Assembly: GCA_021731215.1 (NCBI GenBank)
Contig: JAKFXU010000120.1
Span: 1-6,145 of the forward strand
Length of the DNA: 6,145 nt
Direction: 5' to 3'
Origin: Rhodoferax sp.
GTDB lineage: Bacteria > Pseudomonadota > Gammaproteobacteria > Burkholderiales > Burkholderiaceae_C
Under the pieces are notes generated by a model. It was not told where the DNA came from. It did no database searches and worked only from the letters and a program-made list of their open reading frames with translations. Positions 1-5,255 of the stretch are shown here, one piece after another (the first letter of the stretch is position 1; the number at the start of each line of letters is the position of its first letter). Made by a program: the position numbers and the translations under genes.

Positions 1-54
1 CGCTGATGGACTGGAACATCGCCTCATCGACCTCGATGTTCCAGTCCATCAGCG
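1..54. repeat. Perfect 21-bp inverted repeat with 12-base loop at window edge
   Basis: Bases 1-21 are the exact reverse complement of 34-54, separated by bases 22-33. The repeat lies inside the nucleotidase coding sequence and starts exactly at the first base of the window. The inner 9 bp (GGAACATCG / CGATGTTCC) could be a natural short inverted repeat of the gene. The outer part replaces sequence that should encode the conserved continuation of the protein. There is no T-tract, so it does not look like a terminator. Confidence 0.95.
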
Positions 55-802
55 TGCGAATGGCGCGCTCGTGCGCCGGCGCGCTGCGCGCCGTCACCAG
101 CGCGGTGCGAATGCGCATGCTCGGCGTGCCTTCTTGTTGCAGGCGCTGCAGCGCCGCCAGCAGCGGTTTGAACGGTCCGGCCAGCAGCGGTTGCTGCGCC
201 TTGTCAGTCTCGTGCTGCTGAAAAGCGCGCAAACCCTGCGCCTGATAAACGCGCTCGGCCTCGTCGCTGAACAACACCGCATCGCCGTCAAAAGCAATCC
301 GCACTTCATTCGGATAGGCATCGCCGGCATGGACCGATTGGGGATAGACCTGAGCCGCCGGCACGCCGGCCTCCAGCGCGGCGCGCACGTCGCTCAAATG
401 GGTGCTCAGGAACAGGTTGGCGTGCAGCGGTTTGAGGTAGCGCCAGGGCGACTGTCCGCGCGTGAAACTGCCGCGCTCAATCGGCAAGCCGTAATGCTGG
501 GCCGAACGAAACACCCGCATGCCCGAGACCGGGTCGTTGCGCGACAGGATGACGACTTCCACCGGCTGGCTGGCCGGGTCGGGCAAGGCGTTCGGACTTG
601 CCGCGGCTTGGTTGAAGGCCAGCAACTTCTTGACCAGCGAAAACGCCACGCCCGGCTTGGCCGGGATGTCGAGCCGCTGCAGTTGCAGCGCCATATAGGC
701 GCGGTCGTCGCCCTGCTCGAACACTTCGTTTTCCTGCTCAAAGTCGAACAGGGCGCGGCTGGAGATCGCCACCACCAGCTTGCCGTCCAGCGAGGCGCTC
801 AT
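1..802 (-). CDS. Cytosolic 5'-nucleotidase (NT5C1-like), 3' end cut off by window
   Basis: Reading the minus strand from ATG at 802-800 gives 267 residues before the window edge. The sequence fits the 5'-nucleotidase family related to cytosolic NT5C1 (HAD fold), which removes the 5' phosphate from nucleoside monophosphates in the cytoplasm. Visible marks are an N-terminal VVAISSRALFDFE (10-22), VVILSRNDPVSGMRVF (83-98), FDGDAVLFSD (171-180; the DGD is the likely catalytic aspartate pair) and LVTARSAPAHERAIRTL (235-251). Family members are about 300-320 residues, so some 40-50 residues including the final aspartate motif are missing. The start overlaps the ilvA stop as ATGA, implying coupled translation. 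After DEAMF (259-263) the family normally continues with a Leu-x-Gly stretch; here it reads QSIS, where an inverted repeat begins (see findings). Family assignment is firm; the last few residues are doubtful. Confidence 0.85.
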   Translation of the reverse strand, partial: MSASLDGKLVVAISSRALFDFEQENEVFEQGDDRAYMALQLQRLDIPAKPGVAFSLVKKLLAFNQAAASPNALPDPASQPVEVVILSRNDPVSGMRVFRSAQHYGLPIERGSFTRGQSPWRYLKPLHANLFLSTHLSDVRAALEAGVPAAQVYPQSVHAGDAYPNEVRIAFDGDAVLFSDEAERVYQAQGLRAFQQHETDKAQQPLLAGPFKPLLAALQRLQQEGTPSMRIRTALVTARSAPAHERAIRTLMDWNIEVDEAMFQSIS

Positions 803-2358
803 GATTGCAAAAACATCCGGTAGACCGGATTGCCGGTTTCTTCCACGTACGGGTAGCCCAGCGTCTGCAGAAACTTGGCAAACGCCTTGTTGTCAGCCAC
901 TGGCACCTGCAGCCCGACCAGAATGCGGCCGTAGTCGGCGCCCTGGTTGCGGTAGTGAAACAGGCTGATGTTCCAGCCCGGGCGCATCAGGCTCAAGAAT
1001 TTCAGCAGGGCGCCGGGGCGCTCCGGGAACACAAAGCGCAGCAGGCGCTCGTCCTGCGCCAGTTTGGAGTGGCCGCCGACCATGTGGCGAATGTGCTCCT
1101 TGGCCAGTTCGTCGTGGGTCAAATCCAGCGCCTCGAAGCCGTGCCGTGTGAAGTTGGCGGCGATGCGGGTCGATTCGCCCTTGCCGTGCGTGGTCAGACC
1201 GACAAACACATGAGCCTGGGCCGCGTCGCTGATGCGGTAGTTGAATTCGGTCACGTTGCGCGGGCCACCGGGCAGGTTGCCGATTGACTCGCAAAAGCGC
1301 TTGAAGCTGCCGCGCTCTTCCGGAATCGTCACCGCAAACAGCGCCTCGCGCTCTTCCCCCACCTCGGCGCGCTCGGCCACAAAGCGCAGCCGGTCAAAGT
1401 TCATGTTGGCGCCGCACAGAATGGCGCAATAGGTCTCGCCCTTGGTCTTGTGCGTGGCCACGTACTGCTTGATGGCCGCCACCGCCAGTGCGCCGGCCGG
1501 CTCCACGATGCTGCGGGTGTCCACAAACACATCCTTGATCGCCGCACAGACGGCATCGGTGTCGACCGTGATGAACTCGTCCACCAGCGTGCGCGCAATC
1601 CGAAAGGTTTCCTCGCCCACCAGCTTGACCGCCGTGCCGTCCGAGAACAGGCCGACGTCCGCCAGCGTCACCCGTTTCTTGGTGGCGACCGACTGCATCA
1701 TGGCGTCGGAGTCGTTCATCTGCACGCCAATCACCTTGATCTCCGGGCGCACCGCCTTGATGTAGTTGGCCACGCCTGAAATCAGGCCGCCGCCGCCGAT
1801 CGCGACAAACACGGCGTCCAGCCGGTTCGAGCCATGGCCCTGCAGTTGGCGCAGCATCTCCATCGCAATCGTACCTTGGCCGGCAATCACGTCCGGGTCG
1901 TCAAACGGGTGCACAAAGGTCAGCCCCTGTTTTTTCTCCAGTGCCACGGCGTGGCTGTAGGCATCGGAATAACTGTCGCCGGCCAGCACCACGTCGCCGC
2001 CCAGTGCGCGCACGGCGTCCACCTTGAGCTGCGGCGTGGTGGTGGGCATCACGATCACGGCGCGCGTGCCGAGTTTGCGCGCGCTCAGCGCCACGCCTTG
2101 TGCATGGTTGCCGGCCGAGGCGCAAATCACGCCTTTCTTCAATTGCTCGGGTGTCAGGTGCGCCATCTTGTTGTAGGCGCCGCGCAGCTTGAAGCTGTGC
2201 ACCGGCTGCTGGTCTTCGCGCTTGAGCAGCACCGTGTTGTGCAGCCGTTTGCTCAGCGCTTTGGCCGGCTCCAGCGCCGACTCCACCGCCACGTCATAGA
2301 CGCGGGCGGTCAGGATTTTTTTCAGGTAATCGGCGGGTTTTAGGTGTGAGGTTTTCAT
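799..2358 (-). CDS. ilvA: Threonine ammonia-lyase, biosynthetic (long form)
   Basis: This is a 519-residue PLP enzyme that deaminates L-threonine to 2-oxobutanoate, the first committed step of isoleucine synthesis. The N-terminal fold-type II domain carries the PLP lysine in HSFKLRGAYNKM (K57), SAGNHAQG (81-88), the phosphate-binding loop GGGGLISG (188-195) and EPAGALA (286-292). The C-terminus has two ACT-like regulatory repeats (about 337-410 and 432-505), with NVTEFNYR (368-375) and WNISLFHYRNQGADYGR (462-478). This architecture is known for isoleucine feedback inhibition and valine relief. The length matches the family (about 505-520). The frame stays open upstream to 2442, but ATG at 2358 gives MKTSHLKPADYLKKIL, the usual N-terminus; the earlier start would add 28 unrelated residues and run into the hicA promoter. 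The Shine-Dalgarno site is weak. The stop overlaps the downstream nucleotidase start. Confidence 0.97.
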   Translation of the reverse strand: MKTSHLKPADYLKKILTARVYDVAVESALEPAKALSKRLHNTVLLKREDQQPVHSFKLRGAYNKMAHLTPEQLKKGVICASAGNHAQGVALSARKLGTRAVIVMPTTTPQLKVDAVRALGGDVVLAGDSYSDAYSHAVALEKKQGLTFVHPFDDPDVIAGQGTIAMEMLRQLQGHGSNRLDAVFVAIGGGGLISGVANYIKAVRPEIKVIGVQMNDSDAMMQSVATKKRVTLADVGLFSDGTAVKLVGEETFRIARTLVDEFITVDTDAVCAAIKDVFVDTRSIVEPAGALAVAAIKQYVATHKTKGETYCAILCGANMNFDRLRFVAERAEVGEEREALFAVTIPEERGSFKRFCESIGNLPGGPRNVTEFNYRISDAAQAHVFVGLTTHGKGESTRIAANFTRHGFEALDLTHDELAKEHIRHMVGGHSKLAQDERLLRFVFPERPGALLKFLSLMRPGWNISLFHYRNQGADYGRILVGLQVPVADNKAFAKFLQTLGYPYVEETGNPVYRMFLQS

Positions 2359-2383
2359 GGGTGACTTTATGCAGCAAGTGATG

Positions 2384-2412
2384 ATAAGCGCCACCCGTGC
2401 AGCAAATGGCAA
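2384..2412 (-). promoter_or_regulatory. Possible ilvA promoter
   Basis: On the minus strand, TTGCCA (2412-2407, 5 of 6 to the -35 consensus) is followed after 17 bases by GCTTAT (2389-2384), a poor -10. It would start transcription roughly 20-25 bases before the ilvA ATG. Another possibility is the TATTAT read on the minus strand at 2455-2450, inside the hicA -10 dyad. Neither is strong. Confidence 0.25.
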
Positions 2413-2426
2413 GACCGGCATCGTGA

Positions 2427-2460
2427 AAGACGGGGAAAGCACTCGTAGTTATAATAACCA
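2427..2460 (+). promoter_or_regulatory. hicAB promoter with dyad over the -10
   Basis: A perfect TATAAT lies at 2450-2455, with a weak AAGACG (2427-2432) at 17-bp spacing. The -10 sits inside the dyad GTTAT-A-ATAAC (2448-2458), a plausible site for HicB or HicAB autorepression. Only seven bases separate the -10 from the hicA ATG, so the transcript would begin at or within a base or two of the start codon, and no Shine-Dalgarno sequence precedes it. Confidence 0.5.
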
Positions 2461-2462
2461 TC

Positions 2463-2657
2463 ATGCGCAGTGCAGACATCATCAAACAGCTTGAAGCTGA
2501 CGGTTGGGTATTGCGCTCGGTACGAGGAAGTCACCACGTGTTTAATCACCCGGCGCGTGCCGGGCACATTAGCGTACCGCACCCCAAAAAGGATTTGGGC
2601 ACAGGCCTGGTGCACAAGCTGCTCAAGCAAGCAGGCCTCAAAGGAGAAGGTAAATGA
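2463..2657 (+). CDS. hicA: HicA mRNA interferase toxin
   Basis: This 64-residue protein has the small dsRNA-binding-like HicA fold. HicA toxins are translation-independent ribonucleases that cut mRNA and tmRNA when free of HicB. The family hallmarks are present in order: N-terminal SADIIKQLEADGWVL (3-17), GSHHVFNHP (22-30) with the catalytic histidine at H24, SVPHPKKDLGTGLVHKLLKQAGL (37-59) and a basic tail. Length is typical (about 55-80). The ATG at 2463 gives the conserved N-terminus and is kept, although no ribosome binding site precedes it and the -10 box is only seven bases away. The gene overlaps hicB by ATGA (2654-2657) and is divergent from ilvA. Toxin-first order is normal for hicAB. 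Confidence 0.93.
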   Translation: MRSADIIKQLEADGWVLRSVRGSHHVFNHPARAGHISVPHPKKDLGTGLVHKLLKQAGLKGEGK

Positions 2658-3049
2658 AATTCCTGATTGCCATCGAACCGGGCACGGACACCACCGCCTA
2701 TGGCGTCGTGGTGCCCGATCTGCCGGGCTGCTTTTCAGCCGGGGACAGCTTGGAGCAAGCCTTTGACAATGCACGCGAAGCGATTGACGCGCACTGTGAG
2801 TTGTTGGCTGAAGATGGCCAGCATCTGCCTGCGCCAGCGGCAATGGCGGTGCATCAGTCCGATCCTGATTTTGCTGGCTGGGTATGGGCCATGGTCGAGG
2901 TTCCAGTTGAAAGCTACTGGGGACCGGCAGAAAAGGTCAACATCACGTTGCCCGGACGCACGCTCAAGCGCATTGACGAATACGCGCGCGCCCATGGGCA
3001 AACGCGCAGCGGGTTTCTGGCAGAAGCGGCCCGGCAGGCAATGCGCTGA
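2654..3049 (+). CDS. hicB: HicB antitoxin with C-terminal ribbon-helix-helix
   Basis: This 131-residue protein neutralises HicA and probably represses its own operon. The N-terminal half is the partly degraded RNase H-like HicB fold, with the signature VVVPDLPGCFSAGDSLEQAFDNAREAI (18-44, given by its span). The C-terminus, KVNITLPGRTLKRIDEYARA (94-113) followed by GFLAEAARQAM (120-130), is a ribbon-helix-helix DNA-binding domain. The ATG overlaps the hicA stop as ATGA. A strong Shine-Dalgarno site, AAGGAG at 2641-2646, lies seven bases upstream inside hicA, contrasting with its absence before hicA and favouring antitoxin excess. Both domains look intact, so the module is probably functional. 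Confidence 0.93.
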   Translation: MKFLIAIEPGTDTTAYGVVVPDLPGCFSAGDSLEQAFDNAREAIDAHCELLAEDGQHLPAPAAMAVHQSDPDFAGWVWAMVEVPVESYWGPAEKVNITLPGRTLKRIDEYARAHGQTRSGFLAEAARQAMR

Positions 3050-3092
3050 CCTGGCACGGCGAACTATCTGATTTCTTTTAAAAGGCAAAAAA

Positions 3093-3542
3093 ATGGAATG
3101 TACAGTCAGTTGGACCGGCGCGCTGGGCACGCGCTCGGGCATGGGGTTTGTGGCCGAAACCGGCAGCGGCCATACTTTGGTGATGGACGGCGCACCGGAT
3201 GCCGTCAAGCCGGAAAACGGTGGCCTCAACCTGGCGCCGCGCCCGCTGGAAACGGTATTGGCCGGCACCGGCGGCTGCAGCGCCTACGACGTGGTGCTGA
3301 TCTTGAAGCGCGGCCGCCATGACGTGCGGGGCTGCTCGGTCAAACTCAGCGCCGAGCGGGCCGAGGTCGATCCCAAGGTGTTCACCCGCATCCACATGCA
3401 CTTCACTGTCACCGGCAAGGCCATCCCGGCGCAAGCGGTGGAACGCGCCATCGCCATGAGCCACGAAAAATACTGTTCCGCCAGCATCATGCTGGGCAAA
3501 ACAGCCGAAATCACCACCAGCTTTGAGTTGCTGGAGATTTGA
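3093..3542 (+). CDS. OsmC/Ohr-family protein
   Basis: This 149-residue protein belongs to the OsmC-like fold. Characterised members reduce organic or fatty-acid hydroperoxides with a pair of cysteines; the more distant YhfA-like branch has no settled substrate. The two family cysteines are seen at LAGTGGCSAYDVV (C62) and EKYCSASIML (C128); C81 is extra. A long first domain of beta strands precedes the helix that begins PLETVLAGTGGCSAYDVV. Length is typical (about 140-150). AAAAGG at 3080-3085, seven bases before ATG, serves as ribosome binding site. It lies 43 bases after hicB on the same strand with no evident terminator or good promoter between them. An 80-codon gene follows after 14 bases, then convergent coq7. 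Family is firm; peroxidase activity is inferred. Confidence 0.88.
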   Translation: MECTVSWTGALGTRSGMGFVAETGSGHTLVMDGAPDAVKPENGGLNLAPRPLETVLAGTGGCSAYDVVLILKRGRHDVRGCSVKLSAERAEVDPKVFTRIHMHFTVTGKAIPAQAVERAIAMSHEKYCSASIMLGKTAEITTSFELLEI

Positions 3543-3556
3543 GGTAGATTAGGGTC

Positions 3557-3799
3557 ATGTCAACCATTACTTTTGATTCACTGAAGCTTTCAGACAAACT
3601 TAAAACAGCCGGTTTCACTCCTGAACAGGCTGAAACGGTCGTTCGTGTCATTGCTGAAGCACAGGATGAACTGATTACAAAAAAAGACCTTGAAATCGCT
3701 CTGTCACCGCTAAAGTCTGATTTGCTGGTTCTCAAGTGGGCTGTTGGCCTGAATACGGCACTTGGTCTGTTGATTCTGGGCAAGCTCTTCAATCAATAG
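3557..3799 (+). CDS. Small CCDC90/DUF1640-like protein: coiled coil plus C-terminal membrane helix
   Basis: This 80-residue protein of unknown function has an N-terminal FDSLKLSDKLKTAGFTPEQAE (6-26, given by its span) and AEAQDELITKKDLEIALSPLKSDL (about 33-56), resembling the short bacterial DUF1640 proteins, distantly related to the coiled-coil CCDC90/MCUR1 group. A single hydrophobic helix (WAVGLNTALGLLILGKLF, 61-78) closes the protein, so it is probably anchored in the membrane by its C-terminus. By hand count GC is about 44%, clearly lower than osmC and coq7, which suggests recent acquisition. GAGGT at 3541-3545, overlapping the osmC stop, is a distant possible ribosome site (11 bases); AGGG at 3551 is too close. 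The gene ends 13 bases before the convergent coq7 stop. That it is a gene is likely; the family call is by resemblance. Confidence 0.7.
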   Translation: MSTITFDSLKLSDKLKTAGFTPEQAETVVRVIAEAQDELITKKDLEIALSPLKSDLLVLKWAVGLNTALGLLILGKLFNQ

Positions 3800-3812
3800 G
3801 AGCGAAGCCGGT

Positions 3813-4430
3813 TCACACCCGGTACGCCACCGTCGTCATGATTTTGGCGGCGGCTCGCATCAGGCCTTTGACGGCTTGCGGCAGTTCCACCGCACCGGCC
3901 TTTTTGGCGTCCAGCGCATGGCGCGCCTCGTCATCCTTCATCTGCGCCACGATCGCGCGCGAGGCGTGGTCGTTGGCGGGCAGCAGCGCCAGGTGGCTTT
4001 GCAGATGCGCCTCCACCTGGTTTTCAGTCTCCACCACGAAGCCCAGGCTAACCCGCTCGCCCAGCCGCCCGGCCAGCAGGCCCAGCCCGAAGGCGCCGGC
4101 GTACCACAGCGGGTTGAGCAGCGAGGGCCGTGCCCCCAGTTCATCCAGGCGTTGCCGCGTCCACGCCAGATGATCGGTTTCCTCCAGGCTCGCCCTGGCG
4201 TAATGGGCGCGCAGCGCCTCGTTTCGGGTCGCCAACGCCTGCGCCGTGTACAGCGCCTGGGCGCACACCTCGCCCACATGGTTGACCCGCATCAGGGCGC
4301 CGGCCTGCGCTTTTTCAGCCGCCGACAGCTCGGTCGCTTGGCCCGGCAGCGTCGGGCAAGCCTGCGCCGCGCGTGGCCTGGCAAACAGGGTGCGCAGGGC
4401 GGCATCCAAGGTGCTCAAGAAGGCATCCAT
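3813..4430 (-). CDS. coq7: Coq7 di-iron demethoxyubiquinone hydroxylase
   Basis: This 205-residue membrane-associated enzyme performs the last ring hydroxylation of ubiquinone synthesis, on 2-polyprenyl-3-methyl-6-methoxy-1,4-benzoquinol; in bacteria with Coq7 it takes the place of UbiF. The ferritin-like di-iron ligands are all present: E54 (NHVGEVCAQALY), E84 and H87 (LEETDHL), E136 (VVETENQVEAH), E168 and H171 (KDDEARHA). Hydrophobic LLNPLWYAGAFGLGLLAG (104-121) fits interfacial membrane binding. The length is normal. The frame is open one codon further to a TTG at 4433, but ATG at 4430 gives MDAFLSTLDAALRTLF and is preferred. That ATG shares one base with the stop of the upstream PIN toxin gene (TGATG), leaving no room for a separate promoter except inside the toxin gene. 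Confidence 0.95.
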   Translation of the reverse strand: MDAFLSTLDAALRTLFARPRAAQACPTLPGQATELSAAEKAQAGALMRVNHVGEVCAQALYTAQALATRNEALRAHYARASLEETDHLAWTRQRLDELGARPSLLNPLWYAGAFGLGLLAGRLGERVSLGFVVETENQVEAHLQSHLALLPANDHASRAIVAQMKDDEARHALDAKKAGAVELPQAVKGLMRAAAKIMTTVAYRV

Positions 4431-4867
4431 CAAGCGGTTTCCAATTCGCCAAACGGGTTGATTACATGAACCCCCAGGGGACGTTTCAAAGACCCGGCAT
4501 CTTCCGAATACAGGGTTTTCACGCCATTTTCAGCGCAAATTGCAACAATCAGCGCATCCCAAATCTGGTACTTGTGCGTGGCGGTCAATTTCCAGGCTTG
4601 TTCATAAGCTGGCTGCGATGCCCCCAGCACCCGGGCCGCCTGCGACAACAAGCGCACCGCCGCGAAGGCTTGTGCAGGGGCCATCGCTTTTTTCCGGAGC
4701 ACCACACTCATGAACTCGCCCAGAACCTGCCCAGCCAGACAAGCCTGCGGACTCAAAGTCAGGCGCTTCAACAATTGTTTCGCAATACGCTGCTTCTCCA
4801 CCGGCGCATCTGTCTCAGTGGCATAAACCAAAATATTGGTGTCTATCGTCCAGGGCAACTCAATCAT
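4430..4867 (-). CDS. vapC: VapC-type PIN-domain ribonuclease toxin
   Basis: This 145-residue PIN-domain protein is expected to cleave RNA with Mg2+ when not bound by its antitoxin. Acidic active-site residues are visible: D9 in WTIDTNILVYA, E51 in GQVLGEFMSVV, D104 in IWDALIVAICAENG and D123 in LYSEDAG. The C-terminal GVHVINPF is also typical. ATG at 4867 overlaps the antitoxin stop by 8 bases. An in-frame ATG at 4876 (adding Met-Leu-Thr) is a possible alternative, while an open frame back to 4900 is not credible. No clear Shine-Dalgarno site is seen, consistent with translation coupled to the antitoxin. The stop TGA (4432-4430) shares a base with the coq7 start. All four acidic positions are present, so the toxin looks active. 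Confidence 0.92.
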   Translation of the reverse strand: MIELPWTIDTNILVYATETDAPVEKQRIAKQLLKRLTLSPQACLAGQVLGEFMSVVLRKKAMAPAQAFAAVRLLSQAARVLGASQPAYEQAWKLTATHKYQIWDALIVAICAENGVKTLYSEDAGSLKRPLGVHVINPFGELETA

Positions 4868-5099
4868 CGTAAGCATCGCCGCGTTCGAACTTTTTGCCAA
4901 GCGAGCGCGTCATCCGGATCGACAACAGCTTTTGGGCCAAGGCTTCGCGCTCCTGCGAACTCAACTCGGCCGGGGCAACTTGAACCAGCTTGAGCACCGG
5001 TTTGCCATAGCGGGTGACGGTCAACTCCTCGCCAGCGGCGATGCGCGCGGCGACGCCAGCAAAATTATGAATGACCTCGCGTGAGGTGACGGTGTTCAT
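4860..5099 (-). CDS. Phd/YefM-family antitoxin paired with the PIN toxin
   Basis: This 79-residue protein begins MNTVTSREVIHNFAGVAARI, followed by GEELTVTRYGKPVLKLVQV (23-41), the typical Phd/YefM N-terminal DNA-binding and dimerisation half. The charged C-terminal region (about 44-79) would wrap and inhibit the toxin. The frame remains open far upstream to 5339, but ATG at 5099 is the right start. It gives the family N-terminus and is preceded by AGGAG (5109-5105) at five bases. The stop overlaps the toxin start by 8 bases. Immediately upstream are a TACAAT -10 and two direct repeats of a TTGTnnnACAA dyad that could be its operator. It would be called vapB by position, although its fold is Phd-like. 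Confidence 0.9.
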   Translation of the reverse strand: MNTVTSREVIHNFAGVAARIAAGEELTVTRYGKPVLKLVQVAPAELSSQEREALAQKLLSIRMTRSLGKKFERGDAYDD

Positions 5100-5115
5100 G
5101 CCAGCTCCTGGAATT

Positions 5116-5138
5116 TTGTTAGACAAATTGTATGACAA
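5116..5138 (-). promoter_or_regulatory. Antitoxin/vapC promoter and twin operator
   Basis: Two copies of a dyad, TTGT-TAG-ACAA (5116-5126) and TTGT-ATG-ACAA (5128-5138), repeat with a 12-bp period, about one helical turn. Within them the nine-base word GACAAATTG occurs twice (5122-5130, 5134-5142). A minus-strand TACAAT (5132-5127) lies between the two dyads and fits a start of transcription near 5120, just ahead of the AGGAG ribosome site. No good -35 is seen. Phd-type antitoxins bind such paired short palindromes, so this is the likely autoregulatory site. Confidence 0.55.
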
Positions 5139-5196
5139 ATTGCGAATTCCAGCCGGACTCATAAAAATCCTGAACACACCAAGTTTGTGCCGAGAC

Positions 5197-5249
5197 TTGC
5201 AACTCGCACCGATGTTGATTATACTTAAGTATAATTCAATTGAATGGAG
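5197..5249 (+). promoter_or_regulatory. mazEF promoter, tandem palindromic operator and ribosome site
   Basis: TTGCAA (5197-5202) and TATACT (5220-5225) are spaced by 17 bases. They overlap a perfect 18-bp palindrome, ATTATACTTAAGTATAAT (5218-5235), which runs into a second perfect 12-bp palindrome, ATTCAATTGAAT (5234-5245). Transcription would start near 5232, inside the palindromes, giving a short leader with GGAG (5246-5249) six bases before the antitoxin ATG. TATAAT appears on both strands of the larger palindrome (5230-5235 plus, 5223-5218 minus). A MazE or MazEF complex bound here would block RNA polymerase. Confidence 0.6.
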
Positions 5250-5255
5250 TGCATC

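Noticed and set aside
71..823. Long plus-strand open frame of 250 codons opposite the 5'-nucleotidase
   Set aside because: Arginine/glutamine-rich composition typical of the antisense of a GC-rich gene; the opposite strand carries recognisable nucleotidase motifs.
1834..2343. Plus-strand open frame of 169 codons within ilvA
   Set aside because: Histidine/arginine/glutamine-rich shadow of the strongly recognised ilvA frame, with no family resemblance.
2370..2408. Near-repeat TGCAGCAAGTG / TGCAGCAAATG, 28 bases apart, upstream of ilvA
   Set aside because: Only two imperfect short copies with no dyad and no match to a promoter element; could be chance.
2359..2442. Longer ilvA start adding 28 residues
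   Set aside because: The extension matches nothing in the family and would place the start within the hicA promoter; MKTSHLKPADYL is the conserved beginning.
2367..2843. Minus-strand open frame of 158 codons across hicAB
   Set aside because: Antisense of two well-recognised overlapping genes, with no family features.
3800..3812. Bidirectional terminator between the convergent 80-residue gene and coq7
   Set aside because: The 13-base gap and its surroundings show no stem with a T-tract.
4431..4433. TTG as coq7 start, one codon upstream
   Set aside because: ATG at 4430 is adjacent and gives the expected N-terminus.
3876..4469. Plus-strand open frame of 197 codons opposite coq7
   Set aside because: Antisense shadow; coq7 on the other strand has all six iron ligands.
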